Shown: positions 39,568-49,013, counted from the stretch's first letter. The stretch: 64,000 nt of DNA from Catenuloplanes niger (GCF_031458255.1 NZ_JAVDYC010000001.1:4721001-4785000); one strand, 5' to 3'. Numbers and translations: made by a program. Notes: generated by a model from the letters alone, not told the origin.

Positions 39568-40644
39568 TCAGCGAGTCAGCCGGTTGCGGCGGGCGATCAG
39601 CTTCGCGCCGATGGTCAGGATCAGGACCAGCGCCACCAGGGTGAGCGCCGCCGTCCAGGCGCGGTCCGGGGAGAACCGCGTCGATTCGGTGGCCTGGCTG
39701 AACACGAACAGTGCGAGCGACGACTGGTTGTTCTCGAACGGGTTGAAGTTGATCGCGGCGGTGCCGCCGGCGACCAGCAGCACCGGCGCGGTCTCGCCGG
39801 CGGCGCGGGCGATCGCCAGCATGATGCCGGTGACGATGCCGGGCAGCGCGGTCGGGATGACGATCCGCAGGATGGTCTTCCACTTCGGCACGCCCAGCGC
39901 GTACGCGCCCTCGCGGAGCGGCGCCGGCACCAGCCGGAGCATCTCCTCGGTGGAGCGCACGATCGTCGGGAGCATCAGCACGCTGAGCGCCAGTGCGGCG
40001 GCGAAGCCGGAGTAGCCCGGCCTGCCGTCGTTGAAGATCGGCGTGACGATCAGCACCCAGAACGCGAGCACGAACAGACCGGCCACGATCGACGGGATGC
40101 CGGTCATCACGTCGACGAAGAAACGGATCGCCAGCGCCAGCCGGCCGCGGCCGTACTCGACCAGGTAGATCGCGCCGAGGACGCCGAGCGGGATGGTGAG
40201 CAGCGCGGCGATGCCGACCTGCTCCAGCGTGCCGACGATCGCGTGGTAGGCGCCACCGTTGGGGTCCCGGGCGCCGATGTTGTTCATCGACGTGAGGAAG
40301 AAGTCCGCGTCGAGCCGGTTGACGCCGTTGGAGACCAGCGTCCAGACCACGGAGGCCAGCGGCAGGATCGCCAGCACGCAGGCGGCGTGGATCAGCGCGC
40401 TCCAGGTGCGGTTGCGCGCGGACCGGACGCCCTCCACCGCGTTCGCCGCGACGAAGAAGCCGATCAGGTAGAAGACCGCGCTTAGCACGATGACCAGCAC
40501 CCAGTTGCCGATGCCGGTGCCCAGCACCAGCACGGCGGAGAGGGCCAGCGCGGCGACCGCGGTGGCGATCGCGGCCCAGGCGGGCAGCCGCCTGGTGTGC
40601 AGGCTGCCGGCCTTGACGTCCTGTTCCGGGGCGAGAAGTGTCAT
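39568..40644 (-). CDS. pstA: phosphate ABC transporter permease PstA
   Basis: 358 residues. Two extra N-terminal membrane helices precede the usual six-helix permease. The EAA loop reads [27 protein letters not shown], with [16 protein letters not shown] after it. ATG at 40644 overlaps the pstC stop by 4 bp. It forms the channel with PstC. Confidence 0.96.
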   Translation of the reverse strand: MTLLAPEQDVKAGSLHTRRLPAWAAIATAVAALALSAVLVLGTGIGNWVLVIVLSAVFYLIGFFVAANAVEGVRSARNRTWSALIHAACVLAILPLASVVWTLVSNGVNRLDADFFLTSMNNIGARDPNGGAYHAIVGTLEQVGIAALLTIPLGVLGAIYLVEYGRGRLALAIRFFVDVMTGIPSIVAGLFVLAFWVLIVTPIFNDGRPGYSGFAAALALSVLMLPTIVRSTEEMLRLVPAPLREGAYALGVPKWKTILRIVIPTALPGIVTGIMLAIARAAGETAPVLLVAGGTAAINFNPFENNQSSLALFVFSQATESTRFSPDRAWTAALTLVALVLILTIGAKLIARRNRLTR

Positions 40645-41735
40645 GCGGCCACATCCGTGAACTCGCGGCGGCGGTAGATGATGATGCGGGCCGCCATGTT
40701 GACCACCAGGGTGATGGCGAAGAGGACCAGGCCGGAAGCGATCAGCGCGCCGCGGCCGATGTCGTTGGCCTCGCCGAAGCCGTTGGCGATGTTCGACGCG
40801 ATCGTGGCACCGCCGTTGGTGATGATGTCGGCCGTGATGATGAACGACGAGCCGAGCGTCATGGCCAGCGCGATGGTCTCGCCGAGCGCGCGGCCGAGGC
40901 CGAGCATCACGGCGGCGATCACACCGGGGCGGCCGTAGGGCAGCACCGCGGTGCGGATCATCTCCCACTTGGTGGCGCCGAGCGCGAGCGCGGCCTCCTC
41001 GTTCTGCTTCGGCGTCTGCATGAACACCTCGCGGGAGAGCGAGGTGACGATCGGCAGGATCATGATCGCCAGGACCAGCGAGCCGAGCAGGATCGAGTTG
41101 CCGTACGGGCCCTCACCGCCGAACAACGGGATCCAGCCGAAGTACGTGTGCAGCCAGACCGAGAAGTCCCGGACCGGCTCGATGAAGACGGACCGGCCCC
41201 ACAGACCGAAGACCACGGACGGGACGGCCGCGAGCAGGTCGATGACGAAGCCGAGGCCGGTGGCGATCCGCCGGTGCGCGTAGTGCGACAGGAAGAGCGC
41301 GATGCCCAGCGCGATCGGCACGGCGATGATCAGCGCGATGACCGCGGAGACCACGGTGCCGAAGACGATCGCGGCGATGCCGAACCGCGGCGGCGTGCCG
41401 GTGGCGGCCCAGTTGTTGTAGGTGAGGAAGTTCTCCTCGTTGGCCTGCAGCGCCGGGATCGCCTCGGTGATGAGGAAGACCGCGATGGCGACGATGATGA
41501 CCAGCACGGTGGTGCCGGCGGCGAGAGTCAGGCCGCGGAAGGCCGGCTCGGTGCCGAAGGCCTTGGCGCGCGGCAGCGCGGTGCCGCCGCCGTTCCCCCC
41601 GAGCGGGGTGCGCCGGCCGTTACTGGAGTTGTTCTCGATGAGGCCATCGGCAGACGCCGCGAGGCCGGCGGCCCTGGTGTTTCCACCTGGGCCGCCGGCA
41701 CCGGCGTCGACCGAGCGGGGAGGGGTGTCACCCAT
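40641..41735 (-). CDS. pstC: phosphate ABC transporter permease PstC
   Basis: 364 residues. A 65-residue Gly/Asn-rich cytoplasmic head is followed by six membrane helices. The EAA loop is EEAALALGATKWEMIRTAVLPYGRPG, with LGRALGETIALAMTLG after it. Lies 46 bp downstream of pstS in the same operon. Confidence 0.96.
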   Translation of the reverse strand: MGDTPPRSVDAGAGGPGGNTRAAGLAASADGLIENNSSNGRRTPLGGNGGGTALPRAKAFGTEPAFRGLTLAAGTTVLVIIVAIAVFLITEAIPALQANEENFLTYNNWAATGTPPRFGIAAIVFGTVVSAVIALIIAVPIALGIALFLSHYAHRRIATGLGFVIDLLAAVPSVVFGLWGRSVFIEPVRDFSVWLHTYFGWIPLFGGEGPYGNSILLGSLVLAIMILPIVTSLSREVFMQTPKQNEEAALALGATKWEMIRTAVLPYGRPGVIAAVMLGLGRALGETIALAMTLGSSFIITADIITNGGATIASNIANGFGEANDIGRGALIASGLVLFAITLVVNMAARIIIYRRREFTDVAA

Positions 41736-41781
41736 CAGCGCGCTCCGTCTTAGGCGTTCGTATCGGGGGGTTGTCGGACCG

Positions 41782-42894
41782 TCAGGCGATCGCCGCGACG
41801 GCGGTCTCGACCTTGGCGCGCACCGTCTCGGGCAGCGGGGCGTAGCCCAGCTCGAGCAGCGCGGCCTGGCCCTCGGTGCTGGCGGCGTAGCCGAGGAAGC
41901 CCTTGATCAGCGCGAGCTTGTCCGCGGCGTTGCCGGCCGAGCAGGCGATCTCGTAGGTCACCAGGACGATCGGGTAGGCACCCGCGGTCTTGGTGGCGTA
42001 GTCGACGGACATCTTGAGGTCGTTACCGGTGCCGGTGACCTCGGCGCCCTCGATGGTCTTGCCGGCCGCCTCGGCGGTCAGCTCGGTGAACTCACCCGCA
42101 CCGTTCTGGATGGCGGCGGTGGCGAGGTCGGAGTTCTCCGCGAAGGACATCTCGACGTAGCCGATGGAACCGGCCGAGCTGGCGACGGCGGAGGCGATGC
42201 CGTCCGAGCCCTTCTGGCCGGTGCCACCCTTGATGTCGGACGGCCAGGACTTGGCGGCCTCGTAGGTCCAGTCGGCCTCGGCGACCTTCGCCAGGTACTT
42301 GGTGAAGTTCTCCGTGGTGCCCGACTCGTCCGAGCGGTGGACCGGGTTGATGGTGACGTCCGGCAGGGTGACGCCGGAGTTGTCGGCGGCGATCTCCGGC
42401 GCGTTCCACTTGGTGACCTTGCCGGCGAAGATCTTCGCGAGCGTGGCCGGCGTCAGGTTGAGCTTCTCGACGCCGTCGACGTTGAAGACGACCGCGATCG
42501 GGCCGATGACCGCCGGGAGGTGGATGGCCGGGTTGCCCGCGCAGCGCTGGTCGGCCTTCGGCTGCTGGTCTTCCTTGAGCGCCGAGTCCGAGCCCGCGAA
42601 GTCCGCGGTGCCGGCGATGAAGGCGTTGATGCCGGCGCCGGAGCCCGAGCCCTCGTAGTTGATGGTCGAGCCGGCGCACGCGGTCTGGTAGGCCTTGATC
42701 CACTCAGCGACCGCGTTCTTCTGCGCGGACGAACCCTGAGCGTTCAGCGTGCCGGTCGCGCAGTTGGCGGCGGCGGGGGCGGACGCGCCGGGAGCGGCCG
42801 CTTCGGTCTCCGTGTTGTCCGATCCGCAGGCGCTCAGGGCGAGCGTCGTGGTCAGGGCGAGGCACGCGAGAGCGCCGTGCCGGTGGAGCTTCAC
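41782..42894 (-). CDS. pstS: periplasmic-type phosphate-binding lipoprotein PstS
   Basis: 370 residues. Lipobox LALSAC places the lipidated Cys at residue 23. Phosphate-binding residues are visible in NAQGSSAQKNA, GSDSALK, HRSDESGTTENF and GQKGSDGIASAV. GTG at 42894 follows GAAGGGA; an upstream ATG at 43014 gives an unlikely extension before the signal sequence. First gene of pstSCAB, downstream of a predicted PHO box. Confidence 0.96.
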   Translation of the reverse strand: MKLHRHGALACLALTTTLALSACGSDNTETEAAAPGASAPAAANCATGTLNAQGSSAQKNAVAEWIKAYQTACAGSTINYEGSGSGAGINAFIAGTADFAGSDSALKEDQQPKADQRCAGNPAIHLPAVIGPIAVVFNVDGVEKLNLTPATLAKIFAGKVTKWNAPEIAADNSGVTLPDVTINPVHRSDESGTTENFTKYLAKVAEADWTYEAAKSWPSDIKGGTGQKGSDGIASAVASSAGSIGYVEMSFAENSDLATAAIQNGAGEFTELTAEAAGKTIEGAEVTGTGNDLKMSVDYATKTAGAYPIVLVTYEIACSAGNAADKLALIKGFLGYAASTEGQAALLELGYAPLPETVRAKVETAVAAIA

Positions 42895-43005
42895 CGTGGG
42901 AATTCCCTTCAATGGACGGTTCGCCGGGTTGGGCGTCCCGGCCGCCGGAATCGCACCGGCTGGTTTGCAAGCTAGGAGCGTCAGGTAGCCGTAACGCCCG
43001 GTGTA

Positions 43006-43034
43006 AATGAACACGGACTTAACAGGTTTGAGCC
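43006..43034 (+). promoter_or_regulatory. predicted PHO box of pstS
   Basis: AATGAAC (43006), ACTTAAC (43017) and TTGAGCC (43028) are spaced by 11 bp. Read on the minus strand, in the direction of pstS, they are GGCTCAA, GTTAAGT and GTTCATT. A further GGTTCAC-like half site lies near 43069-43077. The box is about 110-140 bp before the pstS start. Confidence 0.6.
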
Positions 43035-43093
43035 CGGACGTGTCCTGCGTCTGAGGAAGAGTTGTCCGTTTCGTGAACCGAGTTACTGCTGCC

Positions 43094-43127
43094 CGATATA
43101 TCGCTTATATCGTCCCAGTTGATATCG
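43094..43127. promoter_or_regulatory. cluster of ATATCG motifs between pstS and glnR
   Basis: CGATATATCG, a perfect 10-bp palindrome, lies at 43094-43103. ATATCG recurs at 43098, 43107 and 43122. In a genome this rich in G+C such a run is striking. It could bind a regulator acting on pstS, but I do not recognise the site. The remainder of the 358-bp gap holds the PHO box and the glnR terminator. Confidence 0.45.
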
Positions 43128-43186
43128 TCACGAGTTGTTGCCGTGACGTTCTCGTTATCAAAGTTGCAGGTCAGAGGCACACAGCA

Positions 43187-43233
43187 AACGGCCCGGCGGG
43201 CGCGATGTAGATCACCGCGCCCGCCGGGCCGTT
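43187..43233 (-). terminator. glnR terminator
   Basis: Perfect 18-bp arms (43187-43204 and 43216-43233, beginning AACGGCCCGG) around an 11-nt loop, 20 bp past the glnR stop. Confidence 0.92.
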
Positions 43234-43252
43234 GGAATTCTGTGGGGTTCGG

Positions 43253-43969
43253 TTACCCGACCGGGATGGGGGCCAGCTCCGACTCCGGCAGCGGCCGGCT
43301 CGGCGGCACCACGAACTTGTAGCCGACCTGGCGGACCGTGCCGATCATCGACTCGTACTCCGAGCCGAGCTTGGCGCGCAGCCGCCGCACGTGCACGTCG
43401 ACCGTGCGCGTACCGCCGAAGTAGTCGTAGCCCCAGACCTCGCGCAGCAGCTGGTCGCGGGTGAAGACCCGGCCCGGGTGCTGCGCCAGGAACTTCAGCA
43501 GCTCGAACTCCTTGTACGTCAGGTCGAGCGGGCGGCCCTTGAGCTTCGCCGCGTACGTGTCCGGGTCGATCGACAGCTCGCCGGCCCGGATCAGCCCCCC
43601 GGCACCGGCGGTCGCGTTGGTGAGCCGGCCGACCGCGAGCCGCAGTCGCGCCTCCACCTCGGCGGGGCCCGCGCTGGCCAGGATGACGTCGTCGACGCCC
43701 CAGTCCGCGTTCAGCGCGATCAGGCCGGCCTCGGTCACCACCGCGACGAGCGGGACACCGAGCCCGGTGGCGTGCAGCATGCGGCAGGTCGCACGGGCCT
43801 CGGCGAGCTCCGAGCGGGCGTCCACGAGGACGGCGTCCGGGCTCGGGCCGGAGACGAGGGTGCGTACGTCGCGGGGAGCGGTCCGCACCGAGTGGGGGAG
43901 AAGATCGAGGGCGGGAAGCACGACGGACGGTTCACCCGCGCGTGCCGTCACCAGCAGCAGAATTTCCAC
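43253..43969 (-). CDS. glnR: nitrogen-response regulator GlnR
   Basis: 238-residue OmpR-type protein. The receiver-like half keeps D50 ([10 protein letters not shown]) but lacks the usual acidic pocket, and contains [29 protein letters not shown], cut here to ADWGVDDVI and [13 protein letters not shown], which match Streptomyces GlnR by memory. The winged helix reads [21 protein letters not shown], with [19 protein letters not shown] after it. GGAGGT precedes the GTG at 43969. It controls nitrogen assimilation genes and competes with PhoP at some promoters in Streptomyces; the pst operon is next door. Confidence 0.85.
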   Translation of the reverse strand: MEILLLVTARAGEPSVVLPALDLLPHSVRTAPRDVRTLVSGPSPDAVLVDARSELAEARATCRMLHATGLGVPLVAVVTEAGLIALNADWGVDDVILASAGPAEVEARLRLAVGRLTNATAGAGGLIRAGELSIDPDTYAAKLKGRPLDLTYKEFELLKFLAQHPGRVFTRDQLLREVWGYDYFGGTRTVDVHVRRLRAKLGSEYESMIGTVRQVGYKFVVPPSRPLPESELAPIPVG

Positions 43970-44254
43970 ACAGACCTCCGTCCTGGCGGCGGGGCCGCGC
44001 AGGTGACCGGTAGCGGCGCCGACCTCAGGCCGGCCACCCCGAACTGGCTGATCCCCAGACCGGCTGATCTCCAATTCGACGTTTGGTCCCGGCATCGCTG
44101 ACGGGCGTCAAGGCATTACCTTAGCCGATCGTTAAACAAAAGCGCTCCTGCGAGTTCAAGGAGTGAGCAAGCGGACGCGGTATTGACACCGGATGAACAC
44201 ACGCGCGATCGGCGTGCTGCGCGTCGCTGTTCCGCGTCTGGCACCATCGCAGTC

Positions 44255-45220
44255 GTGTTCCCCTCCGCAGCGGATGACGACCGCCCCACGGGCCCGTCCA
44301 AGGACGCCGGTTTCTTCCCCAAGGCGCCGAGCCTGGTCGGCGACGCCCGACGCGCCGCGGAGGCGGAGGAGGACGACGAACCGATCGAGCCGGTCGAGGT
44401 ACGCCGGCTGCTCTCCCTGGCCATCGCCGGGTTCGCGGCGCTGCTGGCGATCGGCCTGATCTTCGGCGCGCAGACCTCCGGACCGGGCAACGCGCGCCTG
44501 CCGTACGCGACCGTGGTCTTCGGCGTGCAGCTGCTGTTCATCCTGGCCTGGACGATGGCGACCCGGCCGCCCGCGCTGCCGCTGGTCGCGACGGTGGCGG
44601 TGGGCACCGCACTGGCCGCGGACGCCGCGGCCGTGCTGCCCACGGTGGCCGGCATCGGCCCGCTGGTCTGGGTCGCGTGCGGCGGTCTCGCGGCCGGCGT
44701 GTTCGGCCAGCTGTTCCGCGCGCAGGACCGGGCCCGGGTGCGTGAGTCGTTCTTCTCCACGCTGGTGATCGTGCTCGGCGTGGTGGTGCTGGCCATGCTG
44801 ATCGTGCTGACCCGCAAGCCGGCCGGCACCCAGGCGATCGTGGTCTGCCTGACCGCGGCCGGGGTGGCGCTGGTCGTCGCGCGCGCGCTCGACTCCGTGT
44901 TCGCCTGGCCCCGGTTCGAGCCGCACGTGCCGCGCGGCGGCCTGGGCGTGGTGCTCGGCACCATGATCGGCACCGCGGTGGCCGCGGTGATCGGGCGGTA
45001 CCAGGTCGGCTTCGACCCCGGCAGCGCCGCGCTGGTCGGGCTGGTCGCGGCCGGTGCCGCGAGCCTGGTGGACCTCGCCACCGACTACTCGGAGGCCGGC
45101 CGCCAGCTCGCCGGCGACGCGCCGACCATGTTCCTGGCCCGGCACATGCAGGGTCCGCTGGGCGGTTTCGCGCTTGCCGCGTCCATGGCGTACCTGATGT
45201 CTGTCATGTTCCTCACCTGA
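44255..45220 (+). CDS. polytopic membrane protein of unknown function
   Basis: 321 residues. An acidic head (to residue about 45, EAEEDDEPIEPVEV) precedes eight or so hydrophobic segments, Ala/Val/Leu/Gly-rich, with charged loops RAQDRARVRE and AWPRFEPHVPRGG. No family recognised. GTG at 44255 is the likely start; the frame is open further upstream but poor. It is divergent from glnR. Confidence 0.7.
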   Translation: MFPSAADDDRPTGPSKDAGFFPKAPSLVGDARRAAEAEEDDEPIEPVEVRRLLSLAIAGFAALLAIGLIFGAQTSGPGNARLPYATVVFGVQLLFILAWTMATRPPALPLVATVAVGTALAADAAAVLPTVAGIGPLVWVACGGLAAGVFGQLFRAQDRARVRESFFSTLVIVLGVVVLAMLIVLTRKPAGTQAIVVCLTAAGVALVVARALDSVFAWPRFEPHVPRGGLGVVLGTMIGTAVAAVIGRYQVGFDPGSAALVGLVAAGAASLVDLATDYSEAGRQLAGDAPTMFLARHMQGPLGGFALAASMAYLMSVMFLT

Positions 45221-45281
45221 GCCCGATGGGTATCCGGTTCCGTAACAAGACTCGAGTGAACGAGTGCGCTGGGAGGCGACG

Positions 45282-46094
45282 GTGACGGTGTACGAGCAGC
45301 CGACCGAGCAGGTTGAGGTCGAGCGGCCGCGGCGCCGCCGGCGGGGACGGGCGTTGCTCATCACGCTCATCGTGTTCCTGATCGTGCTGGGCGTGCTGGT
45401 GGTGGTCGCGGACCGGGTGGCGCACGGCTACGCGGAGAACCGCATCGGCACCGAGATCGACGGTCAGCTCGCCGCGCAGGGCCTCAGCGCCGAGCCGGCC
45501 GAGGTGTCCGTGGGCGGCGTCCCGTTCCTGACCCAGGTGCTGGCCGGGCGGTACGACGAGATATCCGTGCTGCTGCGCGAGGTGCAGGGCCCGGTGCCCG
45601 GCGCGGCCGACGTGGTCCGCATCCCCACGCTCGACATCGACGCGACCGGCGTCTCCGCGCCGCTCGACACGCTGCGCACCGGCCAGGGCGACATCGTCGC
45701 GTCGAACGTCAACGGCGTCGGCACGATCGACTACACCAGCCTCGCCGGCATGATCGGCCAGGAGGGCGTCACGCTGACCGAGCGGGACGGCAAGCTGGGC
45801 GCGACGCTCCCGGTCGAGGTGCTCGGCCAGCGCGTCGAGCTGAACGGCACGGCGAACATCGCGGTCCAGGACAACACCGTGCAGGTCCGCTTCGACACGC
45901 TCTCCGCCGAGGGCCTGCCGGACAACGCGCTGGTCCAGAACCTGATCAGCGGGTACGCCGAGCAGCTGTCCCTCAACGTGGCACTCCCGGCGCTGCCGTT
46001 CGGCCTGCAGGTCACCGAGATCAAGCCGGCCGCCGAGGGGCTGCAGGTCACCGCGACCGCGAAGGACGTCCCGCTGAACCAGGGCGGCGCCTAG
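45282..46094 (+). CDS. DUF2993 (LmeA-like) membrane-anchored protein
   Basis: 270 residues. Basic RRRRRG then one N-terminal membrane segment (about residues 25-45), then the extracytoplasmic DUF2993 domain with VSVGGVPFLTQVLAGRYDEI and DNTVQVRF, ending in GLQVTATAKDVPLNQGGA. Mycobacterial LmeA of this family affects lipomannan elongation; that role here is inference. GGGAGG at 45271-45276 sets GTG at 45282. The TAG stop is the insertion point of the IS630-family element. Confidence 0.82.
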   Translation: MTVYEQPTEQVEVERPRRRRRGRALLITLIVFLIVLGVLVVVADRVAHGYAENRIGTEIDGQLAAQGLSAEPAEVSVGGVPFLTQVLAGRYDEISVLLREVQGPVPGAADVVRIPTLDIDATGVSAPLDTLRTGQGDIVASNVNGVGTIDYTSLAGMIGQEGVTLTERDGKLGATLPVEVLGQRVELNGTANIAVQDNTVQVRFDTLSAEGLPDNALVQNLISGYAEQLSLNVALPALPFGLQVTEIKPAAEGLQVTATAKDVPLNQGGA

Positions 46095-47370
46095 TGGGCT
46101 GTCCACGAACGTTCACCGGGTCTGAGACACGCCGGGCGGCTTGCGCCGCCCGGCGGTGGTTCGGGGGCAGTCTCGGCAGCGTTGTTCGCTGACGAGGGTG
46201 GGTGGTGTGGGGTGGCTGAGCCGGTACGGGCACGGCGGTTGACCCAGGACGAGGGCCGCAGGCTGCAACAACTCGTCCGGCGCGGGAAGCACGACTCGGT
46301 CCGGGTCCGCCGGGCGTTGATCATCATGGCGTCCGCGTCCGGGACCCCGGTCCCGGCGATCGCCCGGCTGGTCGCCGCGCATGAGGACACGGTCCGGGAC
46401 GTGATCCACATGTTCAATCAGATGGGGCTGGCCTGCCTAAACCCTCAGTGGGCGGGCGGCCGTCCCCGCCGGATCAGTGAAGACGACGAAGCGTTCATCG
46501 TCACGACGGCCACGCAACACCCGCGCCGGCTCGGGCAGCCCTTCACCCGGTGGAGCCTGCGGAAACTCGCCGACTACCTCGCCGGCCGTGATGCCGCCCG
46601 GCGGGTGGTCGTCAGCCCGGAGCGGCTGCGGCAACTTTTGCATGACAACGACGTGTCCTGGCAGCGCACACGCACCTGGAAGGAATCGTCGGATCCGGAC
46701 TTCGACGCGAAACTCGACCGGATAGAGCAGGTCACGAACGCGTTCCTGGACCGGTGTTTCGCCTTCGACCAGTTCGGGCCGCTATCGATCCGCCCGCACC
46801 ACGGCAGCACGTGGGCACCGCGATCCGATCCGGGCCGGCTGCCCGCGACCTACACCCGCACGCACGGCATCCGCTACTTCCACGGCTGCTACAGCCTCGG
46901 CGACGACCAGCTCTGGGGAGTCGTCCGCCGCCGCAAAGGCGCAGATCACAGCCTCGCCGCGCTGCAATCGATCCGCGCGGCGCGGCCGGACGGGGCACCG
47001 ATCTACGTCATCCTCGACAACCTGTCGGCGAACAAGACCGCGAAAATCCGCCGGTGGGCGGCCCTCAACAAGGTCGAGTTGTGCCTGACCCCGACCAGCG
47101 CGTCCTGGGCCAACCCGATCGAGGCCCAGTTCGGACCACTCCGCACGTTCGTCATGGCCGGCTCGGACCACCCGAACCACACCGTCCAGACCGGCGAGCT
47201 GCAGAAATACCTACGCTGGCGCAACGCCAACGCCCGCCACCCCGACGTCCTGGCCGCCCAACGACGCGAACGCGCCCGCATCCGCAGCGAACGCCAACAC
47301 CGCTGGGGTCGACCACGCACCCAGACCGCCGCCTAACCCCGGACCCGGCAAACGTTCGTGGACAGCCCAC
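46094..47370. mobile_element. intact IS630-family insertion sequence
   Basis: 1277 bp bounded by perfect 20-bp inverted repeats: GTGGGCTGTCCACGAACGTT at 46094-46113 and its complement at 47351-47370. The match continues imperfectly for about ten more bases. A TA duplication flanks it (46092-46093 and 47371-47372), the hallmark of IS630/Tc1 insertion. The duplicated TA belongs to the TAG stop of the DUF2993 gene; because the element starts with G, the stop is recreated. Confidence 0.95.
46212..47336 (+). CDS. IS630-family transposase
   Basis: 374 residues. An N-terminal helix-turn-helix region (RARRLTQDEGRRLQQLVRR, SVRVRRALIIMASA, VPAIARLVAAHEDTVRDVI) is followed by a DDE-type catalytic core: FAFDQFGPLSI, YVILDNLSANKT and SASWANPIEAQFG, giving D, D and E. 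A Pro/Arg-rich tail ends it. The frame is full length and shows no damage, so the element may be active. Confidence 0.94.
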   Translation: MAEPVRARRLTQDEGRRLQQLVRRGKHDSVRVRRALIIMASASGTPVPAIARLVAAHEDTVRDVIHMFNQMGLACLNPQWAGGRPRRISEDDEAFIVTTATQHPRRLGQPFTRWSLRKLADYLAGRDAARRVVVSPERLRQLLHDNDVSWQRTRTWKESSDPDFDAKLDRIEQVTNAFLDRCFAFDQFGPLSIRPHHGSTWAPRSDPGRLPATYTRTHGIRYFHGCYSLGDDQLWGVVRRRKGADHSLAALQSIRAARPDGAPIYVILDNLSANKTAKIRRWAALNKVELCLTPTSASWANPIEAQFGPLRTFVMAGSDHPNHTVQTGELQKYLRWRNANARHPDVLAAQRRERARIRSERQHRWGRPRTQTAA

Positions 47371-47475
47371 TAGTCCCTCGGCCCGGCCGGGGCGGCGACC
47401 GAGCGTGGGAGTGGTCACTTCCCGCATGGTGGTCGCCCCTGTCCGTCACCTGGACCCGCTGGTAGGGTCCTTCGC

Positions 47476-47553
47476 ATGGGCACGATGCTCACTAAAAGGC
47501 GCGCGGTCGACCTGTGCCGCGTGGCCGCCTGCCTCTGTCCCCGCGTCTACTGA
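47476..47553 (+). CDS. cysteine-rich leader peptide of the sseA-sseC operon
   Basis: A 25-codon frame encodes a basic-then-Cys-rich peptide containing RRAVDLCRVAACLCPR, with Cys at 14, 19 and 21. TAGGGT at 47463-47468 lies 7 bp before the ATG, so it is probably leaderless. It matches the actinobacterial leader-peptide type (RR-VDLCR-x-CLC) found before sulfur genes, where ribosome pausing at Cys codons controls the operon. The 200 bp between it and sseA holds several potential stems but no other frame. Confidence 0.82.
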   Translation: MGTMLTKRRAVDLCRVAACLCPRVY

Positions 47554-47757
47554 CGGCGGGGCTGCCTTCACGCCTGCGCGTCGGCTCGATCGAGTCGCGC
47601 GACCGCGTGGCACTCGATCTCTCTGAGCCCGGCACCGGCGCCGTCGCACAAACACGAGAACCCTCCACCTACAGGGTCCCGCGCGTGGTGCGACAAACTC
47701 TCACCGATAAATCCGCGCGCTGACTCGACCCACCAAATCCTCACAAGGAGTGATTCG

Positions 47758-48606
47758 ATGAGTCGCGACACCGCACTCGTTTCGGCTGACTGGGCCGAGA
47801 AGAACATCGACGCGCCCGGCATCGTCTTCGTCGAGGTCGACGAGGACACCACCGCCTACGACGGCGGCCACATCGCCGGTGCGATCAAGCTGAACTGGAA
47901 GACCGACCTGCAGGACGAGGTCCGCCGCGACTTCGTCAACAAGGAGCAGTTCGAGGCGCTGCTGTCGTCCCGCGGCATCTCGAACGACGACACGGTCGTG
48001 CTCTACGGCGGCAACAACAACTGGTTCGCGGCGTACGCGTACTGGTACTTCAAGCTCTACGGCCACCGCGACGTCAAGCTGATCGACGGCGGCCGCAAGA
48101 AGTGGGAGCTCGACGGCCGCCCGCTGGTCAAGGGCGAGGTCTCCCGCCCGGCGACCACCTACGTGGCCCAGGAGCAGGACCTGTCGCTGCGCGCGTTCCG
48201 CGACGAGGTCGTGGCCGCGATCGGCACGCAGAACCTCGTCGACGTGCGTTCCCCCGACGAGTACGCGGGCCGGCTGCTCGCCCCCGCCCACCTGCCGCAG
48301 GAGTCGGCGCAGCGCGGCGGTCACATCCCGACCGCGGTCAGCGTGCCGTGGAGCAAGGCGGCGAACGAGGACGGCACGTTCAAGTCCGACGACGAGCTCC
48401 GCAAGATCTACGGCGACGCCGGGCTCGACGACGGCAAGGACACCATCGCGTACTGCCGGATCGGCGAGCGCTCCTCGCACACCTGGTTCGTGCTCAAGGA
48501 GCTCCTCGGCCACCAGAACGTGAAGAACTACGACGGTTCCTGGACCGAGTACGGCTCGCTCGTCGGCGTGCCCGTGGTCCTCGGCGACGAGCCCGGAAAG
48601 GCGTGA
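47758..48606 (+). CDS. sseA: thiosulfate sulfurtransferase (rhodanese)
   Basis: 282 residues, two rhodanese domains. The catalytic Cys is C233 in AYCRIGERSSHTWF; the N-terminal domain (VVLYGGNNNWFA) lacks it, as expected. It moves sulfane sulfur from thiosulfate or a mercapto acid to acceptors. AAGGAG at 47745-47750 supports the ATG. Homologues are named cysA or sseA in actinobacteria. It is followed at 5 bp by sseC, and preceded by the Cys leader peptide. Confidence 0.93.
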   Translation: MSRDTALVSADWAEKNIDAPGIVFVEVDEDTTAYDGGHIAGAIKLNWKTDLQDEVRRDFVNKEQFEALLSSRGISNDDTVVLYGGNNNWFAAYAYWYFKLYGHRDVKLIDGGRKKWELDGRPLVKGEVSRPATTYVAQEQDLSLRAFRDEVVAAIGTQNLVDVRSPDEYAGRLLAPAHLPQESAQRGGHIPTAVSVPWSKAANEDGTFKSDDELRKIYGDAGLDDGKDTIAYCRIGERSSHTWFVLKELLGHQNVKNYDGSWTEYGSLVGVPVVLGDEPGKA

Positions 48607-48611
48607 TCACC

Positions 48612-48935
48612 ATGACCACTGTCACCGACGCGACCTGCGCCGCGCCCGACCAGGCCGCCCCGCTGCCGGCCGGCATCGACCTGACGAAGGAAACCGTGAT
48701 CACCGGCGTGGTGACCTCGGCCGAGGGCGAGGCCGTGCAGGGTGCGTACGTGCGCCTGCTCGACTCGACCGGCGAGTTCACCGCGGAGGTCGTCACGTCC
48801 GCCGCGGGCCAGTTCCGGTTCTTCGCCGCCCCGGGCTCGTGGACGCTGCGTGCCCTGTCCCGCCACGGCAACGGTGACCTGACGGTCTCCGCCGACCGCG
48901 GCCTCAACGAGTTCGCGGTCACCGTCGGCGACTGA
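48612..48935 (+). CDS. sseC: DUF1416 sulfur-metabolism protein SseC
   Basis: 107 residues with the family core ETVITGVVTSAEGEAVQGAYVRLLD and FRFFAAPGSWTLRALS. It resembles mycobacterial SseC, which accompanies the rhodanese gene. The fold is a carboxypeptidase-regulatory-like beta-sandwich; biochemical role unknown. ATG at 48612 is chosen; a GTG at 48603 overlapping the sseA stop (GTGA) is also possible. Confidence 0.88.
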   Translation: MTTVTDATCAAPDQAAPLPAGIDLTKETVITGVVTSAEGEAVQGAYVRLLDSTGEFTAEVVTSAAGQFRFFAAPGSWTLRALSRHGNGDLTVSADRGLNEFAVTVGD

Positions 48936-48955
48936 CGTCACCGCACCGACCACCG

Positions 48956-48987
48956 GCCGGTCCGTCCCGCACCCGGGGCGGACCGGC
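48956..48987 (+). terminator. sseA-sseC terminator
   Basis: GCCGGTCCG (48956-48964) pairs with CGGACCGGC (48979-48987), with an additional CCC/GGG inner stem, then a T-rich TTTCCTCGTTTT. Confidence 0.85.
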
Positions 48988-49013
48988 TTTCCTCGTTTTG
49001 ACACCATGGCGAG

